From Pachyseris speciosa (lineage: Eukaryota; Cnidaria; Anthozoa; Scleractinia; Pachyseridae): a stretch of 64,000 nucleotides of DNA. The notes under the pieces were generated by a model. The model made no database searches, was not told the DNA's origin, and worked only from the letters and a program-made list of their open reading frames with translations. Shown here piece by piece: positions 44,646 through 56,853 of the stretch (position 1 is its first letter; every line of letters begins with the position of its first letter). Location of the stretch: the NCBI GenBank assembly GCA_016490735.1, contig JAEMWC010000624.1:390001-454000 (forward strand). The letters run 5' to 3'. Position numbers and translations under genes: made by a program.

Positions 44646-45489
44646 GCTTATAAGTTGTCACAAGTTCGCTGCCACAAGTTCGCTGCGATGCCTAACTGAA
44701 AGTTGAATGTAGCAGCTGCTTAGAACCCTCAAACCACAAAGGTAGCTTGATGGAGCCTCGAGAAGTCCCTTTGTCAATTTTAAATGCAATCGACAGTTAG
44801 ATCACTGTTTACCGTCTTTTTCAAAGGCTTCGATGTTTTCCTTGTTTGGCACGTGAATTAAAGCACATCTAGTGACATTTGAAAGGCATTATTGAACTGA
44901 ATAATATTGACAGTTTTCTGTTACAATTAACTTATAGGTTGACACAGCTTATCCAGGCTAACGCCAAACGAAAAACAACAAGACAAAGTTTTTTTTTTAA
45001 TTATTCAACGAATTATAATTTATACCAGGCTGGGTATGTTGTGCTAGAACTTTCTTCATAAAGAAAATAATATATAATAGAGTTCTTAGAAAAGAAAGAA
45101 ATACCACATTTGAACTTTGGTTGAACTGGTTGGTTTAAATTTGGAAGCTGTTAAGAAAGTGTTCAAAGCCAGCTATACGTAGTTAAGACAGTTCGAATTC
45201 GATCCTGGTATATTTAAAGGTTGGTTGAAAATTCCAAATTATCATATTGTGGAGCTACTAAACTATTTTCCATAAGAACGTGACATGGAAAAAAATAATT
45301 CTCTTCACACAAATTGCTTCACCGTTTGAGTTTCATTACAGATAGTGACTGGAATTTCATGCGAAATGTTGTCTCACTCTAATTTTCCGAAAGGTTATAT
45401 TTGTATTTCGTTATTTAAAAAAGAAGTATCTGCATAAAATTTGGTCTCGAAGGCGGGTATTCAGTTAATGCAATCTCAGATCAGCTTAA

Positions 45490-45836
45490 CACCAACATAC
45501 ATACATACATACATCACATTATTTACCCTCGGATTTTAGAGTAGCTTGTGCAGCTAATATCTCCGAGCATTTAATCATCAGATGAGAGATAGACCATCAC
45601 ACCGGGAACTACGTCCCCTACTCTTTTTCGAACAGTGTGTGAGTTGTGAGACGGGGCCTACGGTTTATCGTCCTTATCCGAGAAGACTAGAAAGTCTAAC
45701 CATTTGCAGATGTTATTACAAAGGCAGCACTATCTCCTCAACTATTTAAAGACCCTGAGTGTTGGTCCGACCGGAGTTTGAACCACCGACCTCCCGCACG
45801 CTAGTCCGGTGCTCTACCACTGAGCTAACCGGTCGG
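45490..45836 (-). mobile_element. tRNA-derived SINE with ATGT-repeat tail
   Basis: The head at 45836 (minus) reads CCGACCGGTTAGCTCAGTGG, with A- and B-box-like parts, an AGC anticodon-like loop and a complementary 3' acceptor strand CGGTCGG followed by ACCA. It continues into a ~270-bp unrelated body and ends in (ATGT)n at about 45491-45512. tRNA head, body and simple tail are the SINE layout. A diverged body-like match lies at 56487-56530. Confidence 0.65.
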
Positions 45837-45879
45837 CGGTCGGCGAGATGCTTACACAGTGTTTTCACGTTTTCTGTCG

Positions 45880-45921
<42 letters not shown>

Positions 45922-45965
45922 CTAGCACCATCATTACTGCCATCATCATCATCATCATCATCATT
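45880..45965. repeat. (ATC)n microsatellite
   Basis: CAT/ATC trinucleotide run with a short interruption at 45921-45941, just upstream of the SINE head. Source of poly-Ile and poly-Met frames. Confidence 0.95.
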
Positions 45966-46903
45966 ATTACTGAAATTCAAATGAATTTGGAAAGTCAGAC
46001 TTACCAAAGCGTGACTAAAATTCGCAAGTGCTTTTTAAGAAGCTGATGGCTTTCGAGGAATTAAATTTGCGCCCCACTACCTACAAATTTATTCTGATGC
46101 GCTTATGGGTCAATTAATAAAAATAGCTACACGAAAAGGTGAATTGGGTCGTGACAATGTCGTTAGTCATGTTGTCAATACTTTTAATTATGTGACAAAT
46201 TGGTTTTCACTGACGTAAACCATCAGCCTCTTCTTAGTTCTCAAGTCGCTTCATTTAAGCATCCGTTTCTTTCCCTTCTTTTGAAATAACCTTTTTTAAT
46301 GTTTAGAATCCTCATTGCAATTTCAAACATTGCGTTGTTTTAATTTAGATATTATTTTTGCGTGTTTCAGCGAAAGCGGCTAAAACAAAAATATGCGAGC
46401 AGGTATTTGAACAGGTGAAGGCTTAGTTAAGGCCATCATATATATTGCGCTGTTTAACTCACTGTAAGTTTGCGGATAAAAGAGTGGTCATTACCTAAGT
46501 ACAAAGTTGAGCTAGTTGAGCTTTCCAACTTTGGATGAGTGTCCTTAAGATAATAAGCTATGGTGTGGTCCTTTGCCAGGTAATCATGTGAAATTGTAGT
46601 ACTTTCCTAGTTGTAAAAGGCCTAAAAGAAACATGGTAAAAGATTCGGTTTATACAAGATATGCATAAAACGTGGTGCTCAGTACGCCACCAGAGCGGGC
46701 ATCAGTTTCTCAAATTATCCAGATATTTTTTATTTTGAACGTTTTTTTGTTTTTGTTTTTGTTTTTTTTATTGTTTTTTTTTTTTTTTTTTAAGTATCTG
46801 ATGGTCATAGCTGTCATTTACACTGGTTGATATCTCCAGTGCAGTGTTTCAAATGAACCGAAAACGTTCTCACAGACTTCTTGACAAATTTACAAGATGA
46901 GTG

Positions 46904-47590
46904 TACTCAAGCAGTTTAAGGCCTGGGTCAGGGGGCGTTTATTAGAGAAAACGTTTTTTTGTGATATAACAGCCCAGAGGAATGACACTGAAACGAAATT
47001 CGGCACATAAGTAGTTCTCATCATCCTTAACATTTTCACATGCAATAAACGTTATCATAGATCACGTGACGTGTCACGTGACCATTGCTTTGAAATCATC
47101 ACTTATTTGAGGAGTAGGTGACTTTTGAAGGATATAATATCGAATAAAAACGCTTTTCTTATGCGTATTAATTATTTCCACTGTCTCACGTTTGGAGTGA
47201 CCGTCCATCGTTCTCAACAAAAAAGTTGTGAGGGCAAAGGTCATTTTTCGTCCCAGAATTCAACCTTAAGCTGTTGAAAATTTAAAAACTAAAACTCGTG
47301 AACAATCACTCCACGCGTAGAAAGTTAGATATGTTGGATTTATATTAAAAACGCTGATTTATTTATCTGTAAACTTAAAATCCGCCACCGCATCGCCGAT
47401 TTAAGAATTTTTCAAATTTTGAACACGTGACTGATCACGTGATCAAATTTATACGTTAAGGCAAACAAGGACAACAAGATTTATCTTCAGGGAAAGTTTC
47501 ATTCAGTTATAGGAAATCTGGAGGAAGATATTGGCGATCAACCATATTTATGAACATATTTCGAAACCCAGGCCTTAAACTGCTTGAGTA
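46904..47590. mobile_element. TA-flanked MITE with perfect inverted termini
   Basis: 25-bp perfect inverted repeats at 46904-46928 and 47566-47590 begin with TA; read as a TA duplication, the TIR is CTCAAGCAGTTTAAGGCC... This suits the Tc1/mariner superfamily. Inside are CACGTGACGTGTCACGTG-like palindromes (about 47065) and no ORF. Confidence 0.8.
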
Positions 47591-47997
47591 GGAAATTCAA
47601 CGCTTTTCAAAACCTTCGTGTTTGCTCGTTTGCACATAATTACGGCACATCTATTCTTTTTTTGTTTTAATTTACCATTTTAGGGGAAATGTCGAAAACC
47701 TCACTTTTCCGTAAGTTGTTAAAAATTACAGCTTCCGTCTCAGGCTGCCGTTCAACTCATCAGAAACAAGTGGTACAGGGTGCTTACCATTTGTCAGGAA
47801 AATCCGGAAATTTCGGTTTGATGTCAAATGGTAAGGTTATTTTCCGGAAAATCTTTTCGGAAATTGTGGACAACCTCCAGAGGTAGTCCTCTTTTCCGTT
47901 CGGAACGGAATTCCGGAAAATTGCTTACCATTTGCGCGAATCGTTCCGGTTTCCAGGTCCCTTCTCGGGATTTTTCACGCGGTTTGATGACTGCAAT

Positions 47998-48942
47998 ATG
48001 GCGTTATATCAATGCAGTTCTTGCCTGTTCTCCTCGTCTGCTATGGAAGATCTGTTAAGTCATACATGCTACAGCCCTCCAGTCAACGGTAAGGAACCTT
48101 TTCGGTTTCCTGTTTTGTAATTTGGGACCATTTACTTCACTTTAAGTGACCTGAAGCAACATTGCACGAATACGTGAGTGGAGTTTCCCGCCATATTAAA
48201 ATTAAACATATTTATTTTTCTAGAGTATGAAGAAATTCCATTTGTGGGGGGAGATATTTGTGCTATTGTATTACAACAAGCAGGAGCCTCAACAACAACT
48301 GCTGAGAGCCCAAAGCTCCTGGAAAGATGGGAAGATAATCATGTTCGTCTGTTAATTTCGTCGTACTCAAAATTCAAGGACCTCTTCCGAAGAGGTAAAA
48401 CGACGAAAAAGGAAGTGTTCAATAGAATTTGTGCAGAATTCAACTCGATATCAGATCAAAAGGTGACGGTAGAACAATGTATGCGCAAATGGGGGAAACT
48501 TGAGATCAAGCAAAAAGAAGTTGAAGATAACAATAACCAAACGGGAAGAGCTAGAAAGTCGTGGAAGTTCCATGATGATATGATGGACTGTATGGGACCG
48601 AGTCCGAAGATCAAACCAGGATTTACCTTTGATACTTTGTCCTCTTCTTCAACTCTGTCTTCTTCCAGTAATCAGTGTGACAGTGACTCTCCTTCTCATG
48701 ATCACTCAGAAGAATCAGGGGATGAATTAGGAGAAAATAGCCAAGGAAGAAAGAAAAAGCCAAAAATGCCAAAAAGGAAAAGGAAGAGCAAGTCCTCTTC
48801 AGGAGAAATGCTGGAATTCCTCCAATCGTACAGTGAGAAGAGGGAGAAAGCAGATGCAGAGAAACTGGCTTTACTGAAAAGTATGAAAGAAGAAAAAAAG
48901 GAGTTTTATTCACAGTTCCTTGATCTGCTTAAAAATAAATAA
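47998..48942 (+). CDS. Harbinger Myb/SANT-like DNA-binding protein
   Basis: Exons 47998-48088 (MALYQCSSCLFSSS..., ends GTCAACG|GTAAG, phase 1) and 48224-48942 (after TTTTTCTAG); 269 residues. The N-terminus has a C-x2-C...H-x-C zinc-finger-like motif. Residues ~60-150 form a Myb/trihelix domain (LLERWEDNHVRLLISSYSKF ... VEQCMRKWGKLE). A Ser-rich linker, a basic nuclear-localisation-like cluster (KKKPKMPKRKRKSK) and a C-terminal coiled coil follow. In characterised Harbinger elements the Myb-like protein brings the transposase into the nucleus and onto the ends. Starting instead at 48178 would lose the zinc motif and ignore the splice pair. Confidence 0.85.
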
Positions 48943-49752
48943 GAACTGTAGTAATTTCCTCTTGAGTTTACTATCCAGATTTGAAATTTATTTAAGCATA
49001 ATTCATTGCAGTTTGAAAGTATAAACATTGATTAAGTTGTACTGTCCAATGTTTCCCTCTGCTGATCTTGTTGGAATAATAGGTTGTTTATTTTATATCC
49101 AGTTTAGTGTTGCCGTAAAAAAGGTATGTAGCTGTTGAACACTGTGTTTTCTAAAAGTTCTGTTTTGAAACATTTGAACACAATGCATGCAATAGGCTTT
49201 ATTTGTATGTCAGTCCCAAGATTGGAAATATCAGTGGAAGGCCTATAAAAAATAATGAAACGAGAATTAAATTGACATTTGCAATTATAAAACCGTCTGT
49301 AGTATCATCAATTATAATTAGCCAAATAATTTGCAACTTATTTTTGTCAAATTAAAGAGGGTGGGGAGAACTGATGATATTCAGAAGAAGTGTAAAATTG
49401 TTTGTTTTGAAAGAAAAGAAGGCATTATGACAGTGTAATATTTTGGCAGTCTGTACTTCACTCTGGATATAGTTCATTGCTTCTGCCAACATTTATAATT
49501 TTCTCAGGGAGCAAATGCCATCTGCAAAGGGGTGTTGGGGTAGAATGGACTCCTGTTAATTATTGTTGTATTAGTAAGGGGGCAGGGATGGCAGAAAGGG
49601 GTGGGAAGAAATGCAATTAAACCTTGCTAGGTAGTGTGTGCTTGTGCATGATGACCAAAAGAAGATTTGTGAACTAGCAAATAAAGAAATTTGCCTGTTT
49701 ACAAAGCCTATCAATGTTTTACAGGAAAAGTCAAAACATTTTCACTGATACT

Positions 49753-50467
49753 CTAAATGCGGTTTGCATAAACAATAGCCTTTAAATGATTTCTCTTCTG
49801 CTGGGATAGTCTGTCATTTTGTCCAGCAGCATTATTGTTATTACCACAATCATTGTCATTATCCTCATTGTCAAGCATGTAACCCTCATCAAAGTCATCA
49901 TGGACAAGACAGACATTATGTAGAACACATGCACCAATGATGAGGAGGACTATCAGCTTTTGATTGAGGTGGTCAAGATGCTGTAGCTTCCTCCATCTCC
50001 CCTTGAGAAGCCTGATTGATCTCTCCACAGTCTGTCTATTAGAAGACAGGACTGTATTGAAGAAGATTTCTTCTGCAGTTAGATGGCCATTGTCTCTATA
50101 TGGTGTCATAAGCCAGGTCAGAAGTGGATATCCACCATCGCCAAGCAAATGTGTATTAGCTGGAAACTTGTTTGCAGCCGTGTTGTAGACAGTAGAATTG
50201 CGTAAGACCCTAGAATCATGTACAGACCCTGGCCATCCGGCCAAAACATCGGTGAAAACCATGTTTTCATCACAAATAACTTGCACATTTATTGAATGGA
50301 ATTTTTTACGATTAATGTATGCATCTGGCTCCTCCATTGGGGCTCTAATGCTAACATGTGTGCCATCTATAAGGCCAACCACACCAGGAAATCCTCCTTC
50401 TTCAAAAGCAGCCTTGATGACATGCATTCTATGATCTGCAAATTCAAGCAAATATATAATGCAATTC

Positions 50468-50520
<53 letters not shown>

Positions 50521-50619
50521 GTAATGGTAATAGGACTGGGTGGAGTCCAATTCGGTTTGTAATCATACGAGTGATAACAAAATCAGACGACCGTGCAGTG
50601 GGAGTTCGATTTGTTTATC

Positions 50620-50650
<31 letters not shown>

Positions 50651-51796
50651 ACGAAGTCTTATTACCAATTAATCATAAAAATTACAATTTCCGAGAAAAG
50701 AAGAAGAGCCAAGTTGTAAAAGGGAAGGAAATTTTGTATTAAAAGACTGACAAAGGAAGCGTAAATTGTTTAATGTCGCTATGAAATTGACTACGATCAA
50801 AATGTATGGTGATTGTAACCAAGGTTGTGATTGGCTGATATAAACTACAACTTTGAATGTGATTGGTTGATTTAAAATACTACTTTGAATGTGATTGGCT
50901 TATTGAACTGTCTGATAACAAACTGTCCAATAACCAAGTGTCCAATAACAAACTGCCCGATAACAACTTGGCAAGTGAATTTGTGGAAAATAGAAGTTTT
51001 TTAAACCAATCACAATCGAGGAAATTGTAATTTTTATGATTATAATTATTATTATTATAATAATGACAACATTTATTCAAACACCATAATAACTATATCA
51101 CCATAAAAATAAAGCACAGCTCACAGATGACGCAGTCATGTCTAATTAAAAATTAAAAACTGTACATGATCAAAAATTAAATAATTGACATACAAGGGAC
51201 AAACCTTTACCTTCTATTTTTTTTGTTCTTGTTCATCATTTCATGTTTGTTTATTTTCATTTATAACAACAGCAACAAATCTCAAAAGGGTTTCACCCCA
51301 AAGGAAAAATTAATGCTGAAAACAAGACACACGTACCATTTGGCCACTTTATATACTCGGCACTTAGATCGGCTAGTGCTTTGGTTCCTCTGTGCAGCAC
51401 TCTATCTACACTGCTCATAGTGATATTAAACCTGTCAGCGACGAGTCTAGTAGGTTCTTGATTTGCCATTGACCACAGAAATGCTAGGACTTGTTTAGCA
51501 GGTGGAATAGGCTGCCTGCCTCTCGCAATCCCCGCTGGAATCCTTCCAGTGTTCACAATTTGTCTGCACAAGTTTTCAAATGTCACTCTTGTCATTCGAA
51601 AATGACTACGAAATTCACTCGGTTCGTAGGTGGGGATAGTTATTTCAAAATAGCTTTGGATTCTGTTTAAATCTCGTCTCATGAAGGTACTGACGGAACT
51701 AAATACCATCATGTCATCTTCTTCGTCGAATATCTCATATTCTACCTCGAAATCCTCAGTTAGCTGGTCCAGAAAAATAAAACTTTCGTCTGCCAT
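49753..51796 (-). CDS. Harbinger DDE transposase (HARBI1-like)
   Basis: Exon 1 is 51796-51337 (MADESFIFLDQLTEDFEVEY..., ends CCAAATG|GTACG, phase 1). Exon 2 is 50435-49753 (after TTTGCAG). Total 1143 nt, 380 residues, uninterrupted. A helix-turn-helix-like region (RLVADRFNITMSSVDRVLHR) lies around residues 120-140. The catalytic triad is visible as GLIDGTHV (D), LGDGGYPL (D) and NRQTVERSIRLLKGRW (E). The enzyme cuts and rejoins the TIRs. The 901-bp intron contains a microsatellite and a palindromic MITE (50526-50666). Confidence 0.9.
50470..50520. repeat. (AAT)n microsatellite in the transposase intron
   Basis: Pure AAT run just upstream (in transcript sense) of the exon 2 acceptor. It generates a spurious poly-Leu extension of exon 2. 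Confidence 0.95.
50526..50666. mobile_element. Palindromic MITE inside the Harbinger transposase intron
   Basis: GGTAATAGGACT...GTCCAATTCGG...GTATGATTAC folds back on itself as near-perfect ~55-bp arms. AAT flanks both ends (50523-50525 and 50667-50669). A 3-bp duplication suggests a Harbinger-type MITE. Confidence 0.65.
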
Positions 51797-51954
51797 ATTG
51801 AATTTCGCGCCAGAACGAGTGAGTGCGCGGGACAGAACGCCTGGCAGTAAATGGTAAGCGCCAATCTCATTGGTTGGTCGGTAAATTCGGAAAATCGCTT
51901 ACCATTATTCAGCGGTCATTCCATCCGGATTTTTCTGACAAATGGTAAGCACCC

Positions 51955-53330
51955 ACGGTCTCTGGAAGCCCATGCCCTTCAAATTTCAGAGGTCAACGTT
52001 CCTTTCAAAATATTTAGCGTAAATCATGATATTCCCCACTCATACATCTCTACATAAGCATTGTTTTCCATTTCTCATGGGACTTACAATCGTCTCGAGG
52101 GAAATTAAAAACAATGCTTAAAGGGTTTTTTTTTGGAGGGGGGCGGGGGGAGGGTTAAACAAAGTGTATTATGGAAGATGTGGAGGTAGAGGATAGGAAT
52201 GTGGAACTGGCGAATGGGTAGAAAGAAGCACGTTGAAGATGTTGTCAAACAACCTGCTATTAATCGAGTGAAAATACAGAGAAGAACATCGCCTTTTGGA
52301 AAGGCAAGATAATTGCTTTCTTTAATATAAAAATTTGATGAACAGCATACCTTAATACCATTTACCTCGAACATTTTTTTCCGCTTCAATGTTCCCATTA
52401 CTTTATAAGTTCGTGGACAATTACATCTAATTTATCGCAAAGTCATTACAATATGGATTTCAATAATGTTACCAATTTATGGATGTAATGTCGAATACAA
52501 TCACGAGGATACAACTTGCATATTGGGCGATCAAGAATAGCAAGGAGAAACTGAACTGTCCCCCTCCCCCACAAGACTCTCCACTTCATGCTATATCCAG
52601 TTCATTACCGAGAATATTTATTTCCGTATGAAAAGATTCCCCCGCTTAAGCCTCGTGTCCAAGCTAGTTCTACATGGCAAGGAATGAGGGACAAGCGCGC
52701 GCAGTTCGTAGCGGGGCTCGACACTTACAAAAAAATCACGCTAAAAATATGTCGAGCATAAATGAGAGACTTGAGTGAAATTAAATGTTTTGACATACCT
52801 CCCTAAGCTTTTGACTTTTTCTACTGGTATCAATCGGATCCTGTTCCTTGGCATCGAAAGCCGTTCTTTGACCCCAAAATTACTCACTTTCCAGATTTAA
52901 TTAGTTAAGTTTGACTTACCATGGTTTGAGTTACAACGTACGTCTGCAGCATGACTTTTATAACAAGGTAAAACATGCATAATGGCCTGAGATGGCACAT
53001 GAAGAACAAAAAAAAAGTAATAAAAAAATTATAATAAATACGTAAAGGAAATTAAAGCCTAAAAGCGTAAGTGTCTAGCCTCCTTCGCAGACGTTCAGTG
53101 GGGAAGGAACGCGTGACGATCCCAAAGACGTCTGCGAAAAAGGGTAGTAAGTGTCAGGTTGACGTAAAGAACCTGTTAATTTTAAGTGGGATTTTCCCAG
53201 TTAATGTGGATGGCCTCCTTAAGTTTAAATTGAAATTTAATGGATGCAGAATCAAGGATTTCGAAGCAATCTGTAGACCAAGATTTACGACAAAGTTACG
53301 ACCTTTAAAAGCGTTTAAAGATGTGTGAGG
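51955..53330. other. Unassigned stretch in copy B right of the Harbinger element
   Basis: No gene recognised. Contains a G-rich run (GGAGGGGGGCGGGGGGAGGG at about 52135-52154) and AT-rich sequence. Absent from copy A, so probably part of older insertions. Confidence 0.35.
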
Positions 53331-53334
53331 AATT

Positions 53335-53700
53335 AGATTCTTCATCAGCCATCGTCTACAGTTGGACGCTCGACATTTCTTGGGGTTACTACGATATAAA
53401 TGGTTTCTCCCAAAGTCAAGTTGGATCCTTCTTGGTTGAAGTTTCCCCCTGTCTTTCAGAAATTACCACGCTATCCTTAACCTTCTCATCTGGGCCCTTT
53501 TCAGCTAAACTATTTCACGAACAGTTGAAGTTTGGTTATGAACTGCTCGAACGATTCGCCCTGTCGCTGAACTTTGCTGTGGAATTTGTATCACGCAAAG
53601 ACCTCGTTAACCTAAATTTCGGCTTGACGTATGCTTCTTCTTGTCGTCGTCGCTGAGTGTCCAGGTGTTGTAGATATCTCGGGATTTATTCCCTGCCCAA
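53335..53700 (-). pseudogene. Degenerate gag-like remnant in copy B
   Basis: Paralogue of 41580-41990. The minus strand reads YKFHSKVQRQGESFEQFITK with stops. Same interpretation and uncertainty. Confidence 0.4.
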
Positions 53701-54162
53701 ATTGTCTGGTAGTTACAATGCTTTTGTTCTAACGGACCACCGAATACAAATGCACAGTGCTATTTGAATGACCTCCTCTCCATATCCTTTGGGTATGTTA
53801 GTCATGATTTTATCCACCATCTTGCAGCGTTAGGTCTATGCGACGGCTATCTTTTAAGGCGTGACCTTTGTTCTTTCTCTCTGGCACCATGTTCTGTATG
53901 GCATGTGCTTCCACTTGGAGTTGGTCGACTAAACAACAACAGACAGCAGCTGACCGAGAGTTCGATAATGGCAACAAGGAAGGAGATTACATCATAATTT
54001 CGAGCTTTGAAAAGAAACCATTATTTCCAAGTCAGTTTGTTGTTTAATTGTTGTATTTTAACACATGAATTTTTATTCTTAACTTTTTTTATTTTAATTT
54101 TAATGTTACATTGTAAAGCGCTTTAGAATATTTCATAACTTTAGCGCTATATAAATCTAATT

Positions 54163-54370
<208 letters not shown>

Positions 54371-55579
54371 GCAATTGCTATGCTAACGTACAGTGTGTGT
54401 GCTTTCAAGTTTCGATATAACAAAATGTTTGAACCTCACGCCCGATTGCGATCGGTTTATGACCAGCTCACATGAGAAATTAACTGCACCCTTAAATTAA
54501 ACCTAGTGGAGCTTACTGGTGAATCCCGAATTCTCTCATTTCGGAATCATATTTTACTTTATACTTTTCCATTCGTTTCGAACGAAGCAGAAACGCATTT
54601 TGATAACAGAACCGAGATGAATTTTCCTTTCTCGCTGTTGGAAAATAAGTACGTTTCAGTTGTTGAAGGATTTCATTTGGCTTGTCAAAATTTATTTTTA
54701 GATCTTTGTAAGCTATTCATATGGTCATGTTCATGTTTTCTAAGAGTGAAATGGAAGGTGACATTACAGAAAACAACTTTCTTACCATTATTGTGTTGTT
54801 TGATGATCATCATTACATCGACACACATTGATCAGTTTCAAATTATTTGGACGATTTTGCTTGGTTAAATATCATAGCTTTGTATATAATCCAGTTATTC
54901 TATGGTGCATAAATTATTCTTTTCAAAGGTGATTCCTGACAATTGCATGGCGCATCCTTACTGCGCCTTGTTTTTTGCGTCATTTGGTGCGCGCTCGTGC
55001 AGGCGCACATGAAAAACAAGGCTGATTTGCGTTGACCTCGAAGTCTGTCAGTTGGAAAATGGCTATAGCTCACTAACCACCCTGGGCATCCTAAATGTTT
55101 TCCAGTCATTTTAATCAAGTAATCATAGCCTTTGCGTGAAAAAAGACTGATTTGATTTATTTTGTTGACAAATGAATAAATAAGTAAAAAAAAAGTTGAT
55201 ACACTGTTATCCCCAGTTTTCTACTTTGGAAGGAATTTGGTTCAAATGTTTAATGAATGATCTAGTTTTCTATATAAATTAATACAGGGACTGTAGTTTA
55301 ATGCATGTTCTCGTGAGGCTAAACTCACATAGATTTTACAGTAACTTAGAAAGCGATCTTATAATAAGCATTAAGTAAACGCCAAAATGGGAGCGTTTTA
55401 ATGCCTCACTGTTCTTTAATGAAAATGGGTAGTCCCTCTTTTAATGCAAAATTGACGGTCTCGTGTGATAAGTATTCAGTGGACAAAGCTTGAACAAAAA
55501 TCTATTGTCATTTTATCTTCAGAGGAATTACTTTATGTCTGCAGGTATCTGCAAGCATTGTTTTATGTGATAATTTGCC

Positions 55580-56575
55580 AGAAAAATATGGATTTAGACC
55601 AAATTCTCGAACAACAGATAGTTTATTTATCCTACAGCAACTCCTTAATAAGTATACAAAACAGCACAAGAAACATTACGTTGACTTCATTGATTACGAA
55701 AAAGCGTTTGAAAGCGCGTGGCAGTCTGGGTAATCTATAAACTCTACAAGTATGGAGTTAAAGATAAATTCTTTAAAGTCATTAAAACCATGTCCTCGTC
55801 GATTAAAAGTTGCGTCAAAATTGATGAAAAATCTATAACAGAAAAGTTCTCATGCAAGAAAGGAATAAGCCAAGGAGATGGCTTAAGTCCACTTCTATTT
55901 TCATTGTTTATGAATGATTTACCGCAGTACTTTAGGGAAGACCATTGTCCAAGAGTAATGCTTGGAAGCCACTCTCTAAATTGCCTAATGTATGCTGATG
56001 ATTTGTTAGTTTTAAGTTCCTCTCCAGAAGGGCTACAGCAATCGATTAATGTTATTATAAAGCACGCAGAGGAATGGAAATTCAAGGTGAACACCAAAAA
56101 AGTCTAATATCATCATATTTAGTGGAAGCGGTCAAACCAAAAACAAAGAAAATTTCAAATATGGATCAGAAACATTACCTATGTTGACAAACAAACATAT
56201 TTCGGGATAGAAATGACTTCATCGGGTCGCTATACCTACGCAAGAGACATCCTTATCAAAAAAGCTCATATATTTCTCTCGACAGCTAGCAGTGTTTGGT
56301 TTGTAAGACGAATTCCATAAAAGACGAGCAGCATTTCTCGATCTGTTGCCAAGGGTACCACGATGTCCATTAAGAGAGTGGGCCTAAATGATTACGACAA
56401 GTTTAAATATATGCTGAAAGCCGAGAATCAAAATACATACAAAATAATAGATAAATATTATGTCACCCGACCCATGTATCTAGATCACGGCACCGAGAAC
56501 TACGTTCCTTGTTCTTTGCGATCAATTTGTGAGTCCTTTTACGTCCTCCTTTGCGATTAGGGAGGAAGGAGAGAA
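55580..56575 (+). mobile_element. LINE reverse transcriptase fragment
   Basis: Starts inside an RT domain (NLPEKYGFRPNSRTTDSLFI, then HYVDFIDYEKAFES), continues after a frame change at ~55718 with KGISQGDGLSPLLFSLFMND and YADDLLVLSS (intact YADD), and ends with a C-terminal cysteine region. Both ends are truncated and frames are broken at ~55715 and ~56107. It begins exactly where homology between copies A and B stops. RTE- or CR1-like; clade uncertain. Confidence 0.75.
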
Positions 56576-56796
56576 GATCTACCTTACTTGATCTACCTTA
56601 CCTTAATCCAGTCCAGTAGCTTTCTCCTGGTGTATCGATGACTTGTCTCACCATTCTAAGACTGTTTGAGTCAATTACCCTTGTTCCCCGAGCGCTTAAA
56701 TTTTCACACTTTTTTTTTCACGTCATTCCCTTTACATGTGTCCGTGCTTAGATGACAGACCACAGGATAAGATACCTGCAGAACTAAGGGACAGAA

Positions 56797-56853
56797 AGAA
56801 ACCAATCGATCGATCGATCGATGTATCAATCAATCAATCAATCAATCAATCAA
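56797..56853. repeat. Tetranucleotide repeats (ATCG)n and (ATCA)n
   Basis: Two adjacent short tetranucleotide runs, GATC/ATCG then AATC/ATCA. Confidence 0.9.

Larger units (their letters stand above)
47778..51954. mobile_element. Complete PIF/Harbinger transposon (two genes)
   Basis: TIRs GGGTGCTTACCATTTGTCAG at 47778 and its complement ending at 51954 (one mismatch over ~30 bp). Flanks ACA and ACG may be a diverged 3-bp duplication. It encodes a Myb/SANT-like protein (+) and a DDE transposase (-), the standard convergent Harbinger pair, both open. The TTACCATT/AATGGTAA motif recurs near both ends (47784, 47828, 47924; 51850, 51898, 51941), suggesting subterminal protein-binding sites. Confidence 0.9.

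Noticed and set aside
45763..45836. Functional tRNA gene with AGC anticodon
   Set aside because: Weak T arm and a long SINE-like body with ATGT tail downstream.
45746..46046. Poly-Ile and poly-Met frames
   Set aside because: Produced by the ATC microsatellite and the SINE head; no independent coding evidence.
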